Positions 1-11,027 are shown, numbered from the stretch's first letter. The stretch is DNA of 64,000 bases from Candidatus Harpocratesius repetitus (GCA_021498095.1 JAIZWK010000001.1:864448-928447); one strand, 5' to 3'. Numbers and translations: made by a program. Notes: generated by a model from the letters alone, not told the origin.

Positions 1-3000
1 AAGAAGCAAAATCTAAAGCAAAATGGGCCGATTTTTTCTTAGTTCGCGGAAATGAAGCCGGTGGTTTTGTTAGTAATCGAAATTCTTTCATTCAAATTCA
101 AGAATTCTACAAATTGGGATATAGCTTTATCATTGAAGGTGGATTTGGCATATACAATGTTGGTGCGGCCTTAATTGGTGGTGCTCTTGGTGTAGTTTAT
201 GAATCACAATTGTATTTATTAAATGAATCTCCATTAAGTCATCAATTTAAATCTTATATTAAAACCCTGCAAGAAAATGATTTCTACTTGTTTGCTGAAA
301 GTGAACATTTTAACTTTCGTTTGATTGGAAAATTGGCCAATAAATCTATTCGAGAAGTTAAATTGAAAGAAAAAGACTTTTATAAGCAAATTCTTGAAAA
401 AGAAGGAGATATTACCCGAGAAGAGTTCACAAAAATTTTATTTAGTGTTATTCAAAAAGATCGGGGAAAACAAATTGGATTTCCGGATTTTTCATCAAAA
501 TACCCTAAACATTCATTTCTTCCTTGTGATCATGGTATCATTTTTGCAAATCAGATTGCTGAGCAATTTCAGTCCATTTCAAGATTTATTCAAAAAATAA
601 CTGAAATTATTATTCGACAACATAAATTAATTAAAAAACAGTGGCCTTTTCAAGAATCTAGCCCATTTGCTCAGAATATAAATGTCAAATATCCTATCAT
701 CCAAGGTCCAATGGCAAATATTACTGAATCGATTGAATTTGCCCAAATTGTTGCAGATCACGGAGCATTACCGACATTTGCTTTAGGGGGTTTGATGGGA
801 CCTGAAGCAGATGCATTATTGGAAAAAATCTCAAATTCATCTTTACAAAACTACCAATATATGGCTGGAATTATTGGATTAGAAGTTGTTAAAAAACGTC
901 GTGAACTTCAATTAGAATCTATAAAAAAACACAATGTTCCCTTTACATTAATTGCAGCAGGTTCAGTTGATTTAGCCAAACAAGTAATTAGACAAGGTGA
1001 AAGAGTTTTTTTACATACTCCTGCTCTATCTATGTTTAAAGAAGCCGTGAAAAACCAAATTGAATTTTTAATTTTAGAAGGGAGTGAATGTGGAGGTCAT
1101 ATTGGAACCCTTTCATCTTGGATATTGTGGGAAAACATACTTCAATACTGTAAAAAAGAACAACAATCATTTTCTCAAAAAATTAACGTTATTTTCGCAG
1201 GAGGTATTATTAATGAAACCAGCAGTGCGATGTTGGCGATGATGATTGGTGATCATCTCGATATAATCAATCCTGGAATTCAGATGGGAACATCCTATCT
1301 TTTCACTCCAGAAATTACATCTTCAAAGGCATTATCTCCCCTTTATCAGAATCTATTGTTGAATCATGACTCAACTCGTGTCATAGGCGCAACTGTAAAT
1401 ACACGAGCACGTGTAATTCCATCGATATTTAGTTCAGAAACAATCAAAAAAGAACTTCATCGAATAACAGAAGAAATTCCAATTTCAAAGCGTAAAGAAC
1501 TTTATGAAAAGGATAATTTGGGTGCTTTGCGAATTGCTGCACAAGCAGAAATCTGGAATAATGATCATATTCCAGGAACAGGGACTACTCAATTTATTCC
1601 AATATCTCCAGAAAAACAAGAAAAACTAGGTGCATTCATGACTGGCGAGTCACTAACTCTTCGTACGACAGTCGTCCCTATAAAAAATTTACACTACGAT
1701 ATTACCAAAGGAGGATTTCATAAAGTTTCAAATCTTCAAAAATATAATTCATTGAATCAAATTCTTAATTTTAAGAATCAATTAAAATCCAAGCCTGTTT
1801 TTGAAAAAACAAAAAAAAAATTCGCCGATTCTCGGGTTGCAATAGTAGGAATTGGTGGAGTATTTCCTGATGCTTCAAATATTAATGAATTCTGGGATAA
1901 TATTTTATCAGAGAAATATTCTATTACTGAGGTTCCTAAAGATCGATGGAATTATGAAATATATTTCAGTGAAGATCGAAATCAAAAAGATAAAACTTAC
2001 ACTAAAATTGGGGGTTTTATCAAGGACTTTAAATTCAAATCAATTAAATTTCGAATCCCCCCACAAATGGCTAAGAGAATGGATCCTGTCCAGAAATGGG
2101 CTTTAACTGCAGCTAAAGAGGCGTTAATGGATGCAAATTATCCTATTGATGGAAAACAATCTCTATCATTGGCTGTTATTATCGGAAACTCTTTAGGGGG
2201 GGAAATTCAAAGATATAATGATAAAAGGGTCTTCTTCAACGAAATTAATCACTATCTATATCAAGCAGAAAAGAAAAATATCGGAGATTCAAACTCTATT
2301 CGGAGAATTAAATCTTATCTTGAAGAAAATATAATCAAAAATATTCTTCCTATTAATGAAGATACAATGCCTGGTGAATTATCAAATATAATTGCTGGCA
2401 GAATTAGTAATGTCTTCAATTTAAACGGAAAGAATTTAACTACTGATGCAGCATGTGCTTCAAGTCTTGCAGCTTTAGATACAGCGGTAAAGGGTCTTCT
2501 ATTAGGAGATTACGACGCAGTTTTAGCCGGTGGGGCTGATCATTCAATGGATCCATCTGTTTTTATAAAATTCTCAAAGATTGGGGCGCTTTCCGCAAAA
2601 AAGTCTTGTCCATTTGATGCAGAAGCAGATGGTTTTGTTATGGGAGAAGGAGCAGGTTTTGTTGTACTTAAACGATTATCTGATGCAATTCGCGATAATA
2701 ATAAAATTTATGCGGTAATTAGGGGAATAGGTGCTTCTTCAGATGGTAGAGGTAAAGGAATTACTGCACCTAACCTACAAGGTCAAAAAATGGCTGTCAT
2801 ACGAGCGCTAGACTCCGCTAAAATTCAAGAAAAAGATCTTCAATATATTGAATGTCATGGTACTTCCACTGTAATAGGAGATGCTACTGAATTAATGGTG
2901 CTTCAAGAATTACTCCACTCTAAAAATCCATCTCAGAAAATTGCAATTGGTTCTGTTAAAAGTCAAATTGGGCACTTAAAAAGTGCAGCTGCTATCGCTT

Positions 3001-6000
3001 CAATTATCAAAACGAGTCTGGCACTTTATCATAAAATTATCCCTCCTTCTATAAATTTTAATATTCCAAATCCCAAAATTGACTGGGATAATGTTCCTTT
3101 TTATGTAAATACTCACGCTAAAGAATGGATTCGTCCTCAAAATTCCATAAGGAGAGCAGGTGTTTCAGCTTTTGGATTTGGTGGGACCAATTTTCATGTC
3201 ATATTAGAAGAGTTTTGTCCCGAATCTTTAAACAATTCTATAAATTCTATTCCAGAATATATTCCATATTCTGAGGGAATCATTCAAACGAATCAAAAAA
3301 GTGCATTTTCATTTGATAATTCTGATCCTTCTTTAGTATTTATGTTTAGTGGTCAAGGAAGTCAATATGTCGGGATGGGTCATGAATTATATGAGACAAT
3401 TCCAGAAATACGAGATATCTTAAATCGTGCTAATGAAATTTGTCAGAGTTTTGGAGATTTTAACCTTCTTCAAATTTTATTTGGTGATAAATCGAAATCA
3501 AAAAGTGAAAATCAAAAAATATTAACTCAAACACAGTTCACTCAACCAGCGATTTTTAGCTTGGAAATTGCCTTATTCAAATATTTAAATAACCGTGGGA
3601 TTGTCCCAGGAATTGTTGCCGGTCATAGTTTGGGAGAATTCTCTGCCCTTGTTACTGCAGGAGTGATGGATTTTGAAGATGCATTAAAAGCTGTCATTAT
3701 TCGAGGTCAAGCAATGGGTACATCCACTCCTGATTCTAAATGTGGAATGGCTGCCCTATTGTGTCCAATTTCTCAGGTAGAAGAAATTCTAAAAAAAGTT
3801 AAAGAGGGAAATGTTTCGATTTCTAATTATAATTCTCCTACACAGACTGTTATTTCAGGTGATTTGGTAGGTATTCAAAATGCCTTAAAAGTATGTCAAA
3901 AAGAAAATGTTAGAGCAAAACAATTAAATGTGTCACAAGCGTTTCATTCAAAATTTGTGGCATCTGCTGGTTCTAAATTAGCGGAGTATTTAAATACCAT
4001 CAAATTTCATAAACCAAATATTCCAGTATACAGCAATGTCTTAGGCAGTGCATACCCGACTAATTCTGATAAAATAAAGGGGATTTTATTAGATCAAATT
4101 ACCTCACCTGTACGTTGGACTGACGAGATAGAGCAGATTTATAATGCGGGAGGAAGAAAATTTGTAGAAGTTGGACCTAAAAAAGCCTTATTCTACTTTG
4201 CTAAAGAAATTTTGAAAAAAGCAAAAAATGTTTCTCAATTCTTTACTTTAACTCCAAAAAAATCTGAAGTAGAATATCTAAAACAAATAACAGACGAAAT
4301 TAGTAATCAAATGCAAAATAGAGAGCAAAATTTTTCCTTAAAATCCAAATATCTCTTTTCTAAACAGAATTTACCGAAGATACTTAGCCAAAATAAAGAA
4401 ATATCAAATAATAATGTGTTTGATGAATTAATTTCTGATAAAACTATCCAAAGTCTTAGTACACAACCTCATTTTAGAGAATTTCTTGCTCAACAAAAAG
4501 AAATACTCGCCCCCATGTTAAAAGCATCCTATTCTCAATTTATTCGCTTGTATAGACAAGAACAAGAACGAAAAAAGAAAGAATCGTCACAATTTATCCA
4601 AAATACACTACAAATTGGAGTAACCGGTGTTGGATTGGGAATTCCAGGAAAAAATCGAAATGTATTCGATGATTCTAACATTATTGCAATTTTAAATGGG
4701 GAAAATTTTATTGAACCTCTTCCTGAAGAAGTTAAAAAAGGAATATTAGATAAAAATATTGTTCGATTAAATAAAACTTCTAATGGAGATGCCTCTTTTA
4801 TAGAAATAAAGGATATTTCTCAAGTTATTCATCTTGCTGGGCAAATTGGTGCATTTGATCCCAAAAAAGATTTTCTTCTGGATGATAAACTGCTGAATGC
4901 TCTGGATATCACTTCAAAATTAGCAATTGGCGCCGGATTGGAAGCTTTGAAAGATGCTGGAATTCCTTTAGTAAAATCAAAGATTACTACAACAACAGGT
5001 AAGATAATTTCTGGAGATTGGGCATTACCAGAAGAACTACAAAGAGATACCGGTGTTATTTTTGCCTCTGCATTTCCTGGATTGGACAATTTGGTAAAGG
5101 ATCTTACCACTCACTTAACACAACAGTTAAAATTAGAAACATTTGAGAAATTTAATCAAAAGTTTTCCAAATTTCTAAATGAAATTTCTCATTCCAAAAT
5201 TAAAAAAGAGTTAGAAGAATGGTATTATGAAAATAAAGCCTTAATTTTTGGTGATAAGAAAGATCTTATACATTTTAACCGTGCATTTCTCTTTCGAATC
5301 TTATCCATGGGTCATTCCCAATTTGCACAAATTATCAAAGCTAAAGGGCCAAATACACAAGTAAATGCTGCATGTGCATCTACTACTAATGCTTTCGCAA
5401 TTGCTGAAGACTGGATTAGAACTGGGCGCTGTAATCGAGTAATTGTGATTTCTGGAGATTGTCCAACTACAAAAAGTCTCTTTCCATGGCTTGGAGCAGG
5501 ATTTGTTGCAAGTGGAGCTGGAACAATCAAACAAAACTTAACAGATGCAGTTTTACCCTTTGGAATTGGTCGAAATGGCCTTATTGCTGGAGCGGGTGCG
5601 TCTGCATTTGTTCTAGAAACTCAATCTGAATCAAATAGACGTGGGATTAAGCCAATCGTTGATTTATTAGGAACACAAATAAGCAATAGTGCATATCATG
5701 GATCTCGTCTTGATAAACTAGACATTACGGAAGAATTCAATCGTTTTATTACAACAATGGTTAATCAACACAAAATCACAAAATCTGAAATTGCTCGTAA
5801 AGGTATGTTTGTCAGTCATGAAACTTACACACCGGCTCGAGGTGGAAGTTCTGAATCAGAATTGGAAGCATTATCTAATACTTTCGGACCAGATGTGAGT
5901 AAATTACTCATTATCAACACCAAAGGATTTACTGGTCATCTTATGGGAGTTGGTATGGAAGAAGCTGTTGCGATAAAATCAATTGAGTACGGGATTATTC

Positions 6001-9000
6001 CTCCAATTGCAAATTTTGGTAAAATAGATCCAAAATATAGCAAGTTTTACTTCTCAACTGGGATTAAAGAACGAAAAGATTATGCAATTCGGTTTGCTGC
6101 AGGTTTTGGATCCCAAATTGCAATTTTAATGTTCCGAAAAAATACACCCACTAATAGAAAGGATGAAAAAGTGTATCATGCTTGGCTTCAATCTGTTGCA
6201 GGTTCAACTTCTCTCTTTTTAGATGGCCGAGTTTTAAAAGTAGACTCAAAACAGCAAATTTCATTCTCACAAAAGCAATCAATTCCATCTATTTTACAAA
6301 CATCAAAATCAAATGAAACAATTTTAGCCACCTTGATTCAAATTATTGCTGAAAAAACAGGTTATGATATCTCAGATCTTGAACCACAGTACCATTTAGA
6401 AGAAGATTTAGGGATTGATACGATTAAACAAGCAGAGATTTTCGGAGAAATTGGAGAGAAATGGAATATTGAGGAAAATCAGTCTTGGAATATTAGTGAA
6501 ATGCAAAGTATTGCGGATATAGCCAAAGTATTATCGCGAATGGTGAATGACTCATCTCAGATTTCATCCCAGACTTCAAGTAATAATCATATTAATCAAA
6601 ATAATTGGGAAGAAAAAGTCCGGGCAATTATTTCGGAAATTACAGGTTATGATCATGAAGATATTCAATTGGATTTTGATTTAGAAGAAGATCTGGGGAT
6701 TGATACCATAAAACAAGCAGAGATTTTTGGTAGAATTAGAGAAGAATGGCAAATTCCTGAAGAGACTAGTATCAATCTTACAGAATTTCGTAGTATTAAT
6801 GATATTCTTGCCTTTTTATCTAAAAATTTCTCTGGTTCCAGCTCTCAAACTAAAAATACCATTGATCTAAGTACATCAGAAACAAATATTGACCAACCAA
6901 CTCAAATCAAAGAAGAGGAGATCAAGAAAATTATATCTGAAGTGACTGGTTATGATCTTGAAGATATTCAATCTGATTTTGATTTAGAAGAAGATCTGGG
7001 GATTGATACCATAAAACAAGCCGAAATTTTTGGGCGCATTAGAGAAGAATGGCAAATCTCTGAAGATACTCAAATAAATCTAGCTGATTTTCGAACGATT
7101 CAAGATATTTTAACTCTTTTGAATTCAACTAAAAAAGTAAATAATTCAATAGATAATAGTGTTGCAACTGTCGATAATTCTCAGATCTCTAAAAGTAATG
7201 ATAAAAATAGAAGTGAATCCAATATAGATCAAGTTAAATCAATTATTGCAGAAATTACAGGTTATGATTCAGAAGATTTGGAACTAGATTTTGATTTAGA
7301 GGAAGATCTGGGGATTGATACCATAAAACAAGCGGAAATATTTGGTCAGATTCGTGAGAAATGGCAAATTTCAGATGAATCTTTGATTAATATCGCTGAA
7401 TTTCGGACAATAAGAGATATTTTAAATTACATCACAAAAATTAATGAAAGAAATCTAAGTTCCCAAGAAATTCCCCAAATTGCGAAATCATCAAATGAAA
7501 ATAGAACAGTAAACGAAATTATAGAATCACGAATAAAATCGATAATATCAAGAATTACTGGATATGATAACGAAGATTTGGAGTTAGATTTTGATTTAGA
7601 AGAAGATCTGGGGATTGATACCATAAAACAAGCTGAAATATTTGGCTCTATTAGAGAAGAATGGCAAATTTCGGAAGAAACTCAAATAAATTTAGCAGAA
7701 TTCCGAACTATTGGAGATATTGTAAAATACTTAATTCCAATTGTTTCTGATCATGATAAATCAGATCAGTTGGATTTTGAAAAGTCTGATTCTTTCCTAT
7801 CAAGAACTAATGATGAGAATGATCTTGAGAATAAAATTGATGTTAAGATCAAAATTTACTCTATTAAACCAGTTTTATTAAATAAAAGTGAAAAAATAGA
7901 TGAAAACAAAAAGATATTTGAAATTCCCATGGTTTTCATTGAATTTAATTCTTATTCTGATTATGGTACAAAAATAAAGGAAGATTTGTCTTCAAAAGGA
8001 ATCAAACTAATCCCTATATTATTTAAATATGAAACTGGCTTTGAAGGAATCTCAAGTTTTGTCGATAATATCAAAAAACATGACATAACCAATGGCTACA
8101 GCATTTGTTTATATTGTAGACCATTTTCAAAAGAAGAAAATCTCAATCAGGCAACTACGCACTTTTCTAACATTTTCAATTTTATTAAATTACTTGGTCC
8201 AGAATATATCAAATATGGATTTCTTCTTTCTAAAAATGATAATATCGATGAATCTATGATATCAAATCCTATTTCAGCTGCATTTTCAGGATTTTTCAAA
8301 TCATTGAGTAAAGAAATGTCTTTTAAATTCCTTCATCTTTCCTTCACTACGCCTCTACTAGTATCTTCCGAAATTTTAAAGGACCACTCTGTGTTTGAAA
8401 TCCAAATAGATGAACAAGGTAATAGATATACTCTTACTAGAATAAAAATAGGAAATCAACCATTGAATCAAGCAAGAAAGATTTCTTCAGATGATTTAGT
8501 TGTGGTTACTGGAGGTGCAAGGGGAATTACTTTTGAATGTTTAAATAAATTGACAGACTCTATTCATCCTTCAATTGCATTACTAGGTAGGACTCCTCTT
8601 AATCCAGATTTCAATAAATTCCTTTCATATTCTGAAGAACAGATGAATAAGTTAAAAAAAGAACGCAGCTTGATACTTAAGAAAGAAAAAGGAAAAGTAA
8701 CTCCTGTAATCATCCAGAAAGAATGGAATAAATTTCTAAATCAACTTGAAGTTTTAAGAAACATCAATATTCTACAAAAGAAAGGATTGCATGTAGAATA
8801 TTTTTCGGTAGATGTGACTCAATCATCTCAAATATCTGAAATTATGAAGGAAATTTCCAGAAAGTTTGAAAAACCCATTACAGTAATCATTCATGGAGCA
8901 GGAATGGAGGAATCGAAGAATTTCTCAAAAAAGGATCCAAAAATAGCAAAGTTAATCGTAGATATCAAAATAAACGGATTAGCTAATCTCCTTAATAATA

Positions 9001-11027
9001 TTCCTTTAGAATCTTTAAAATATTGCATTTTATTCTCTTCTATTGCTGGACGCTATGGAAATCAAGGACAAGTGGATTATGCCTTCGCTAATGCTTTCCT
9101 TTCCCGCCTTTCATGGAATTCAGGATTTAAAATTCCAACTCTTGCAATAGACTGGTCTGCATGGGCTGATGTTGGGATGGCCACACATGGGTCAACAATG
9201 AAAGTGTTGAAAATGGCTGGTGTCATTCCGATTCCCGTTCAAACAGGGACTGCTTTATTCTCATACCTAGTTTCTAATGGATATACAGGAGAATATATTG
9301 TTTCAGGAGATTTGGGATTATTTGAGCAAAATGAACCTATTATTACTATGATTGATACATTACAATACCCAATGCTTTCAAAAATACGTTATAATCGGGG
9401 TCAAGTTGTTGGTTCTCATCAACTTTCCACAGATCGGGACATATATCTTTTAGATCATCAAATTGAAGGAAGACCTGTTTTACCTGGAGTAATGGTTTTA
9501 GAAACTTTTGCTGAATTTTATCATGCTTTACATTCAACTGAGAAATTCGTTTTAAAGGAGGTTGAATTTAATACACCTCTAAAAATTTTACCACAGAAAC
9601 GAGTTTCTATTGAATTACAATATGATATGAATTTTACTTCACATCAAAACCAAGATCAAAATCAAAATAACCATGGTCTTCAAGTCGAAAATCTTCTTTC
9701 TTTCTATTCAAAGACATATCCACGTGCAATGAAGGGAAAACCTTTGATAAAGGAACATTTTAAGGCAAAGATCGAAATTTCACCTCAATTAAATTCATTA
9801 ATTGTTCCAAAGTTTCCTTCTTTCATCTCTTCACTCCCCCTTCTATCACAAGAAGAAATCTACACAATTTTCTTCCATGGACCGCGTTTTAAGGTAATAA
9901 ACGAGTTGCTAATGTGGGAAAAAGAATCCTTAATCACCTCAGTTTCCTGTCAAAATCAATATCTGTTTAGCCACGATCTCAATACTTCAAACCAAGTTAA
10001 ATTTACTTTGGATCCATTAGGAATTGAGAGTTTATTCCAAACTGCTGCTCTTTTAGATTTAGTTCAGTATTCCCAGTTATCACTTCCATCAAAAATTGGA
10101 AAAGTCGTTAAACTATCTAACGAAATTCCAAAATATGCATTTGTTGAATATATTGGACGAGATCAATATTACAGTTATTTTGATGCATGTTTGTTTTCAG
10201 CTGAAGGAAAGCCTATCATTATGTTGAAAAATCTTGGATTAATTCATACAAATTTAAATATAGATCTTCCCTCAGCGATTAAAGAAAAATTCAATACACT
10301 TGCTGAAATCAGTCGAATTATTCCTCATTCCTATGCATCTAAATATCAGATAATCCCTCTTCCTCAATTGACGCAAATGATTACTAAAAATTCTTCAAAG
10401 CTATCCATATTTTTAACAAAAAATGAACAAGAACGAATTAAAAAGATGAAGAATAATAAACGTTTCCATGAACATATTGCTGGTGTTATTTGTGCAAAGA
10501 TGGCCTATTTTAAATATCTAAATCAAATACCCAAATATCTTGAAATTGAGGTTGTAAAAAGGGAATCTGGTCAACCTTATTTCATTAAAACCAATACCAA
10601 AGAAACTATTCCAATTCATCTTTCAATATCACATTCCCATTTTTTTGCTTGTGCTGTTGTAAATCATAATCCTATTGGATTGGATTTAGAAAAGATCGAA
10701 GATCGCAGTCCCTCTTTCTATAAAGAGGTGTTTACTCTTGAGGAACAGCGGTATATCAATCAAAATTCAATAATTGGAACACAATTCTGGACAGCTAAAG
10801 AAGCCTTTTCAAAAGCTATTGGTACAGGGTTGAAAATGAATTTAAAGGAGATAGAACTTGCTCATAAACCAGATAATAACCATTTTGAACTGAAATACTT
10901 TGGAAATCAAAAATATGTTCATGAAATAACTAAAGATATTCAATGGATTTCTCAAAAAGGAATAAGTTATATATTAAGTTTATGCGAAATACCTGCATTA
11001 TTGAATAATAAAAAGGAGGAGATTTAA
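1..11027 (+). CDS. Iterative type I polyketide / PUFA-synthase-like megasynthase, 5' end outside window
   Basis: The frame is open from base 3, so the N-terminus lies upstream; residues are numbered from the Met at 114. Domains seen: the tail of one nitronate-monooxygenase (NPD, FMN enoyl-reductase) domain at bases 3-230; a full NPD domain at about 190-500 with the GGH motif near 329; KS1 about 572-1030 with C781, H915, H954; AT about 1050-1350 with S1172 in GHSLG and H1278 in an AFHS motif typical of malonyl selection; KS2 about 1490-2000 with C1754, H1902, H1942; five ACPs; KR with GGARGIT at 2800, S2976 and Y2989; DH double hot-dog with H3115 and D3300; C-terminal Sfp-type PPTase with D3524, E3526, K3562, E3563. 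No thioesterase domain is seen. Homologous architectures make polyunsaturated or hydroxylated acyl chains from malonyl-CoA in bacteria. The product here is unknown. Bacterial origin by transfer is an inference. Confidence 0.93.
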   Translation, partial: EAKSKAKWADFFLVRGNEAGGFVSNRNSFIQIQEFYKLGYSFIIEGGFGIYNVGAALIGGALGVVYESQLYLLNESPLSHQFKSYIKTLQENDFYLFAESEHFNFRLIGKLANKSIREVKLKEKDFYKQILEKEGDITREEFTKILFSVIQKDRGKQIGFPDFSSKYPKHSFLPCDHGIIFANQIAEQFQSISRFIQKITEIIIRQHKLIKKQWPFQESSPFAQNINVKYPIIQGPMANITESIEFAQIVADHGALPTFALGGLMGPEADALLEKISNSSLQNYQYMAGIIGLEVVKKRRELQLESIKKHNVPFTLIAAGSVDLAKQVIRQGERVFLHTPALSMFKEAVKNQIEFLILEGSECGGHIGTLSSWILWENILQYCKKEQQSFSQKINVIFAGGIINETSSAMLAMMIGDHLDIINPGIQMGTSYLFTPEITSSKALSPLYQNLLLNHDSTRVIGATVNTRARVIPSIFSSETIKKELHRITEEIPISKRKELYEKDNLGALRIAAQAEIWNNDHIPGTGTTQFIPISPEKQEKLGAFMTGESLTLRTTVVPIKNLHYDITKGGFHKVSNLQKYNSLNQILNFKNQLKSKPVFEKTKKKFADSRVAIVGIGGVFPDASNINEFWDNILSEKYSITEVPKDRWNYEIYFSEDRNQKDKTYTKIGGFIKDFKFKSIKFRIPPQMAKRMDPVQKWALTAAKEALMDANYPIDGKQSLSLAVIIGNSLGGEIQRYNDKRVFFNEINHYLYQAEKKNIGDSNSIRRIKSYLEENIIKNILPINEDTMPGELSNIIAGRISNVFNLNGKNLTTDAACASSLAALDTAVKGLLLGDYDAVLAGGADHSMDPSVFIKFSKIGALSAKKSCPFDAEADGFVMGEGAGFVVLKRLSDAIRDNNKIYAVIRGIGASSDGRGKGITAPNLQGQKMAVIRALDSAKIQEKDLQYIECHGTSTVIGDATELMVLQELLHSKNPSQKIAIGSVKSQIGHLKSAAAIASIIKTSLALYHKIIPPSINFNIPNPKIDWDNVPFYVNTHAKEWIRPQNSIRRAGVSAFGFGGTNFHVILEEFCPESLNNSINSIPEYIPYSEGIIQTNQKSAFSFDNSDPSLVFMFSGQGSQYVGMGHELYETIPEIRDILNRANEICQSFGDFNLLQILFGDKSKSKSENQKILTQTQFTQPAIFSLEIALFKYLNNRGIVPGIVAGHSLGEFSALVTAGVMDFEDALKAVIIRGQAMGTSTPDSKCGMAALLCPISQVEEILKKVKEGNVSISNYNSPTQTVISGDLVGIQNALKVCQKENVRAKQLNVSQAFHSKFVASAGSKLAEYLNTIKFHKPNIPVYSNVLGSAYPTNSDKIKGILLDQITSPVRWTDEIEQIYNAGGRKFVEVGPKKALFYFAKEILKKAKNVSQFFTLTPKKSEVEYLKQITDEISNQMQNREQNFSLKSKYLFSKQNLPKILSQNKEISNNNVFDELISDKTIQSLSTQPHFREFLAQQKEILAPMLKASYSQFIRLYRQEQERKKKESSQFIQNTLQIGVTGVGLGIPGKNRNVFDDSNIIAILNGENFIEPLPEEVKKGILDKNIVRLNKTSNGDASFIEIKDISQVIHLAGQIGAFDPKKDFLLDDKLLNALDITSKLAIGAGLEALKDAGIPLVKSKITTTTGKIISGDWALPEELQRDTGVIFASAFPGLDNLVKDLTTHLTQQLKLETFEKFNQKFSKFLNEISHSKIKKELEEWYYENKALIFGDKKDLIHFNRAFLFRILSMGHSQFAQIIKAKGPNTQVNAACASTTNAFAIAEDWIRTGRCNRVIVISGDCPTTKSLFPWLGAGFVASGAGTIKQNLTDAVLPFGIGRNGLIAGAGASAFVLETQSESNRRGIKPIVDLLGTQISNSAYHGSRLDKLDITEEFNRFITTMVNQHKITKSEIARKGMFVSHETYTPARGGSSESELEALSNTFGPDVSKLLIINTKGFTGHLMGVGMEEAVAIKSIEYGIIPPIANFGKIDPKYSKFYFSTGIKERKDYAIRFAAGFGSQIAILMFRKNTPTNRKDEKVYHAWLQSVAGSTSLFLDGRVLKVDSKQQISFSQKQSIPSILQTSKSNETILATLIQIIAEKTGYDISDLEPQYHLEEDLGIDTIKQAEIFGEIGEKWNIEENQSWNISEMQSIADIAKVLSRMVNDSSQISSQTSSNNHINQNNWEEKVRAIISEITGYDHEDIQLDFDLEEDLGIDTIKQAEIFGRIREEWQIPEETSINLTEFRSINDILAFLSKNFSGSSSQTKNTIDLSTSETNIDQPTQIKEEEIKKIISEVTGYDLEDIQSDFDLEEDLGIDTIKQAEIFGRIREEWQISEDTQINLADFRTIQDILTLLNSTKKVNNSIDNSVATVDNSQISKSNDKNRSESNIDQVKSIIAEITGYDSEDLELDFDLEEDLGIDTIKQAEIFGQIREKWQISDESLINIAEFRTIRDILNYITKINERNLSSQEIPQIAKSSNENRTVNEIIESRIKSIISRITGYDNEDLELDFDLEEDLGIDTIKQAEIFGSIREEWQISEETQINLAEFRTIGDIVKYLIPIVSDHDKSDQLDFEKSDSFLSRTNDENDLENKIDVKIKIYSIKPVLLNKSEKIDENKKIFEIPMVFIEFNSYSDYGTKIKEDLSSKGIKLIPILFKYETGFEGISSFVDNIKKHDITNGYSICLYCRPFSKEENLNQATTHFSNIFNFIKLLGPEYIKYGFLLSKNDNIDESMISNPISAAFSGFFKSLSKEMSFKFLHLSFTTPLLVSSEILKDHSVFEIQIDEQGNRYTLTRIKIGNQPLNQARKISSDDLVVVTGGARGITFECLNKLTDSIHPSIALLGRTPLNPDFNKFLSYSEEQMNKLKKERSLILKKEKGKVTPVIIQKEWNKFLNQLEVLRNINILQKKGLHVEYFSVDVTQSSQISEIMKEISRKFEKPITVIIHGAGMEESKNFSKKDPKIAKLIVDIKINGLANLLNNIPLESLKYCILFSSIAGRYGNQGQVDYAFANAFLSRLSWNSGFKIPTLAIDWSAWADVGMATHGSTMKVLKMAGVIPIPVQTGTALFSYLVSNGYTGEYIVSGDLGLFEQNEPIITMIDTLQYPMLSKIRYNRGQVVGSHQLSTDRDIYLLDHQIEGRPVLPGVMVLETFAEFYHALHSTEKFVLKEVEFNTPLKILPQKRVSIELQYDMNFTSHQNQDQNQNNHGLQVENLLSFYSKTYPRAMKGKPLIKEHFKAKIEISPQLNSLIVPKFPSFISSLPLLSQEEIYTIFFHGPRFKVINELLMWEKESLITSVSCQNQYLFSHDLNTSNQVKFTLDPLGIESLFQTAALLDLVQYSQLSLPSKIGKVVKLSNEIPKYAFVEYIGRDQYYSYFDACLFSAEGKPIIMLKNLGLIHTNLNIDLPSAIKEKFNTLAEISRIIPHSYASKYQIIPLPQLTQMITKNSSKLSIFLTKNEQERIKKMKNNKRFHEHIAGVICAKMAYFKYLNQIPKYLEIEVVKRESGQPYFIKTNTKETIPIHLSISHSHFFACAVVNHNPIGLDLEKIEDRSPSFYKEVFTLEEQRYINQNSIIGTQFWTAKEAFSKAIGTGLKMNLKEIELAHKPDNNHFELKYFGNQKYVHEITKDIQWISQKGISYILSLCEIPALLNNKKEEI
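6340..7740 (+). repeat. Five tandem acyl-carrier-protein domains
   Basis: Five ACP units of about 60-70 residues are separated by Ser/Asn-rich linkers. Each has the motif DLGIDTIKQAEIFG; the position that should carry phosphopantetheine is Thr at residues 2103, 2198, 2299, 2403 and 2503. In PUFA synthases the equivalent motif is LGIDSIK. Units 2-5 are nearly identical in DNA over roughly 45 bases around the motif, including synonymous positions, while unit 1 differs. This suggests recent duplication or gene conversion. Tandem ACPs raise throughput in PUFA synthases. Confidence 0.92.
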
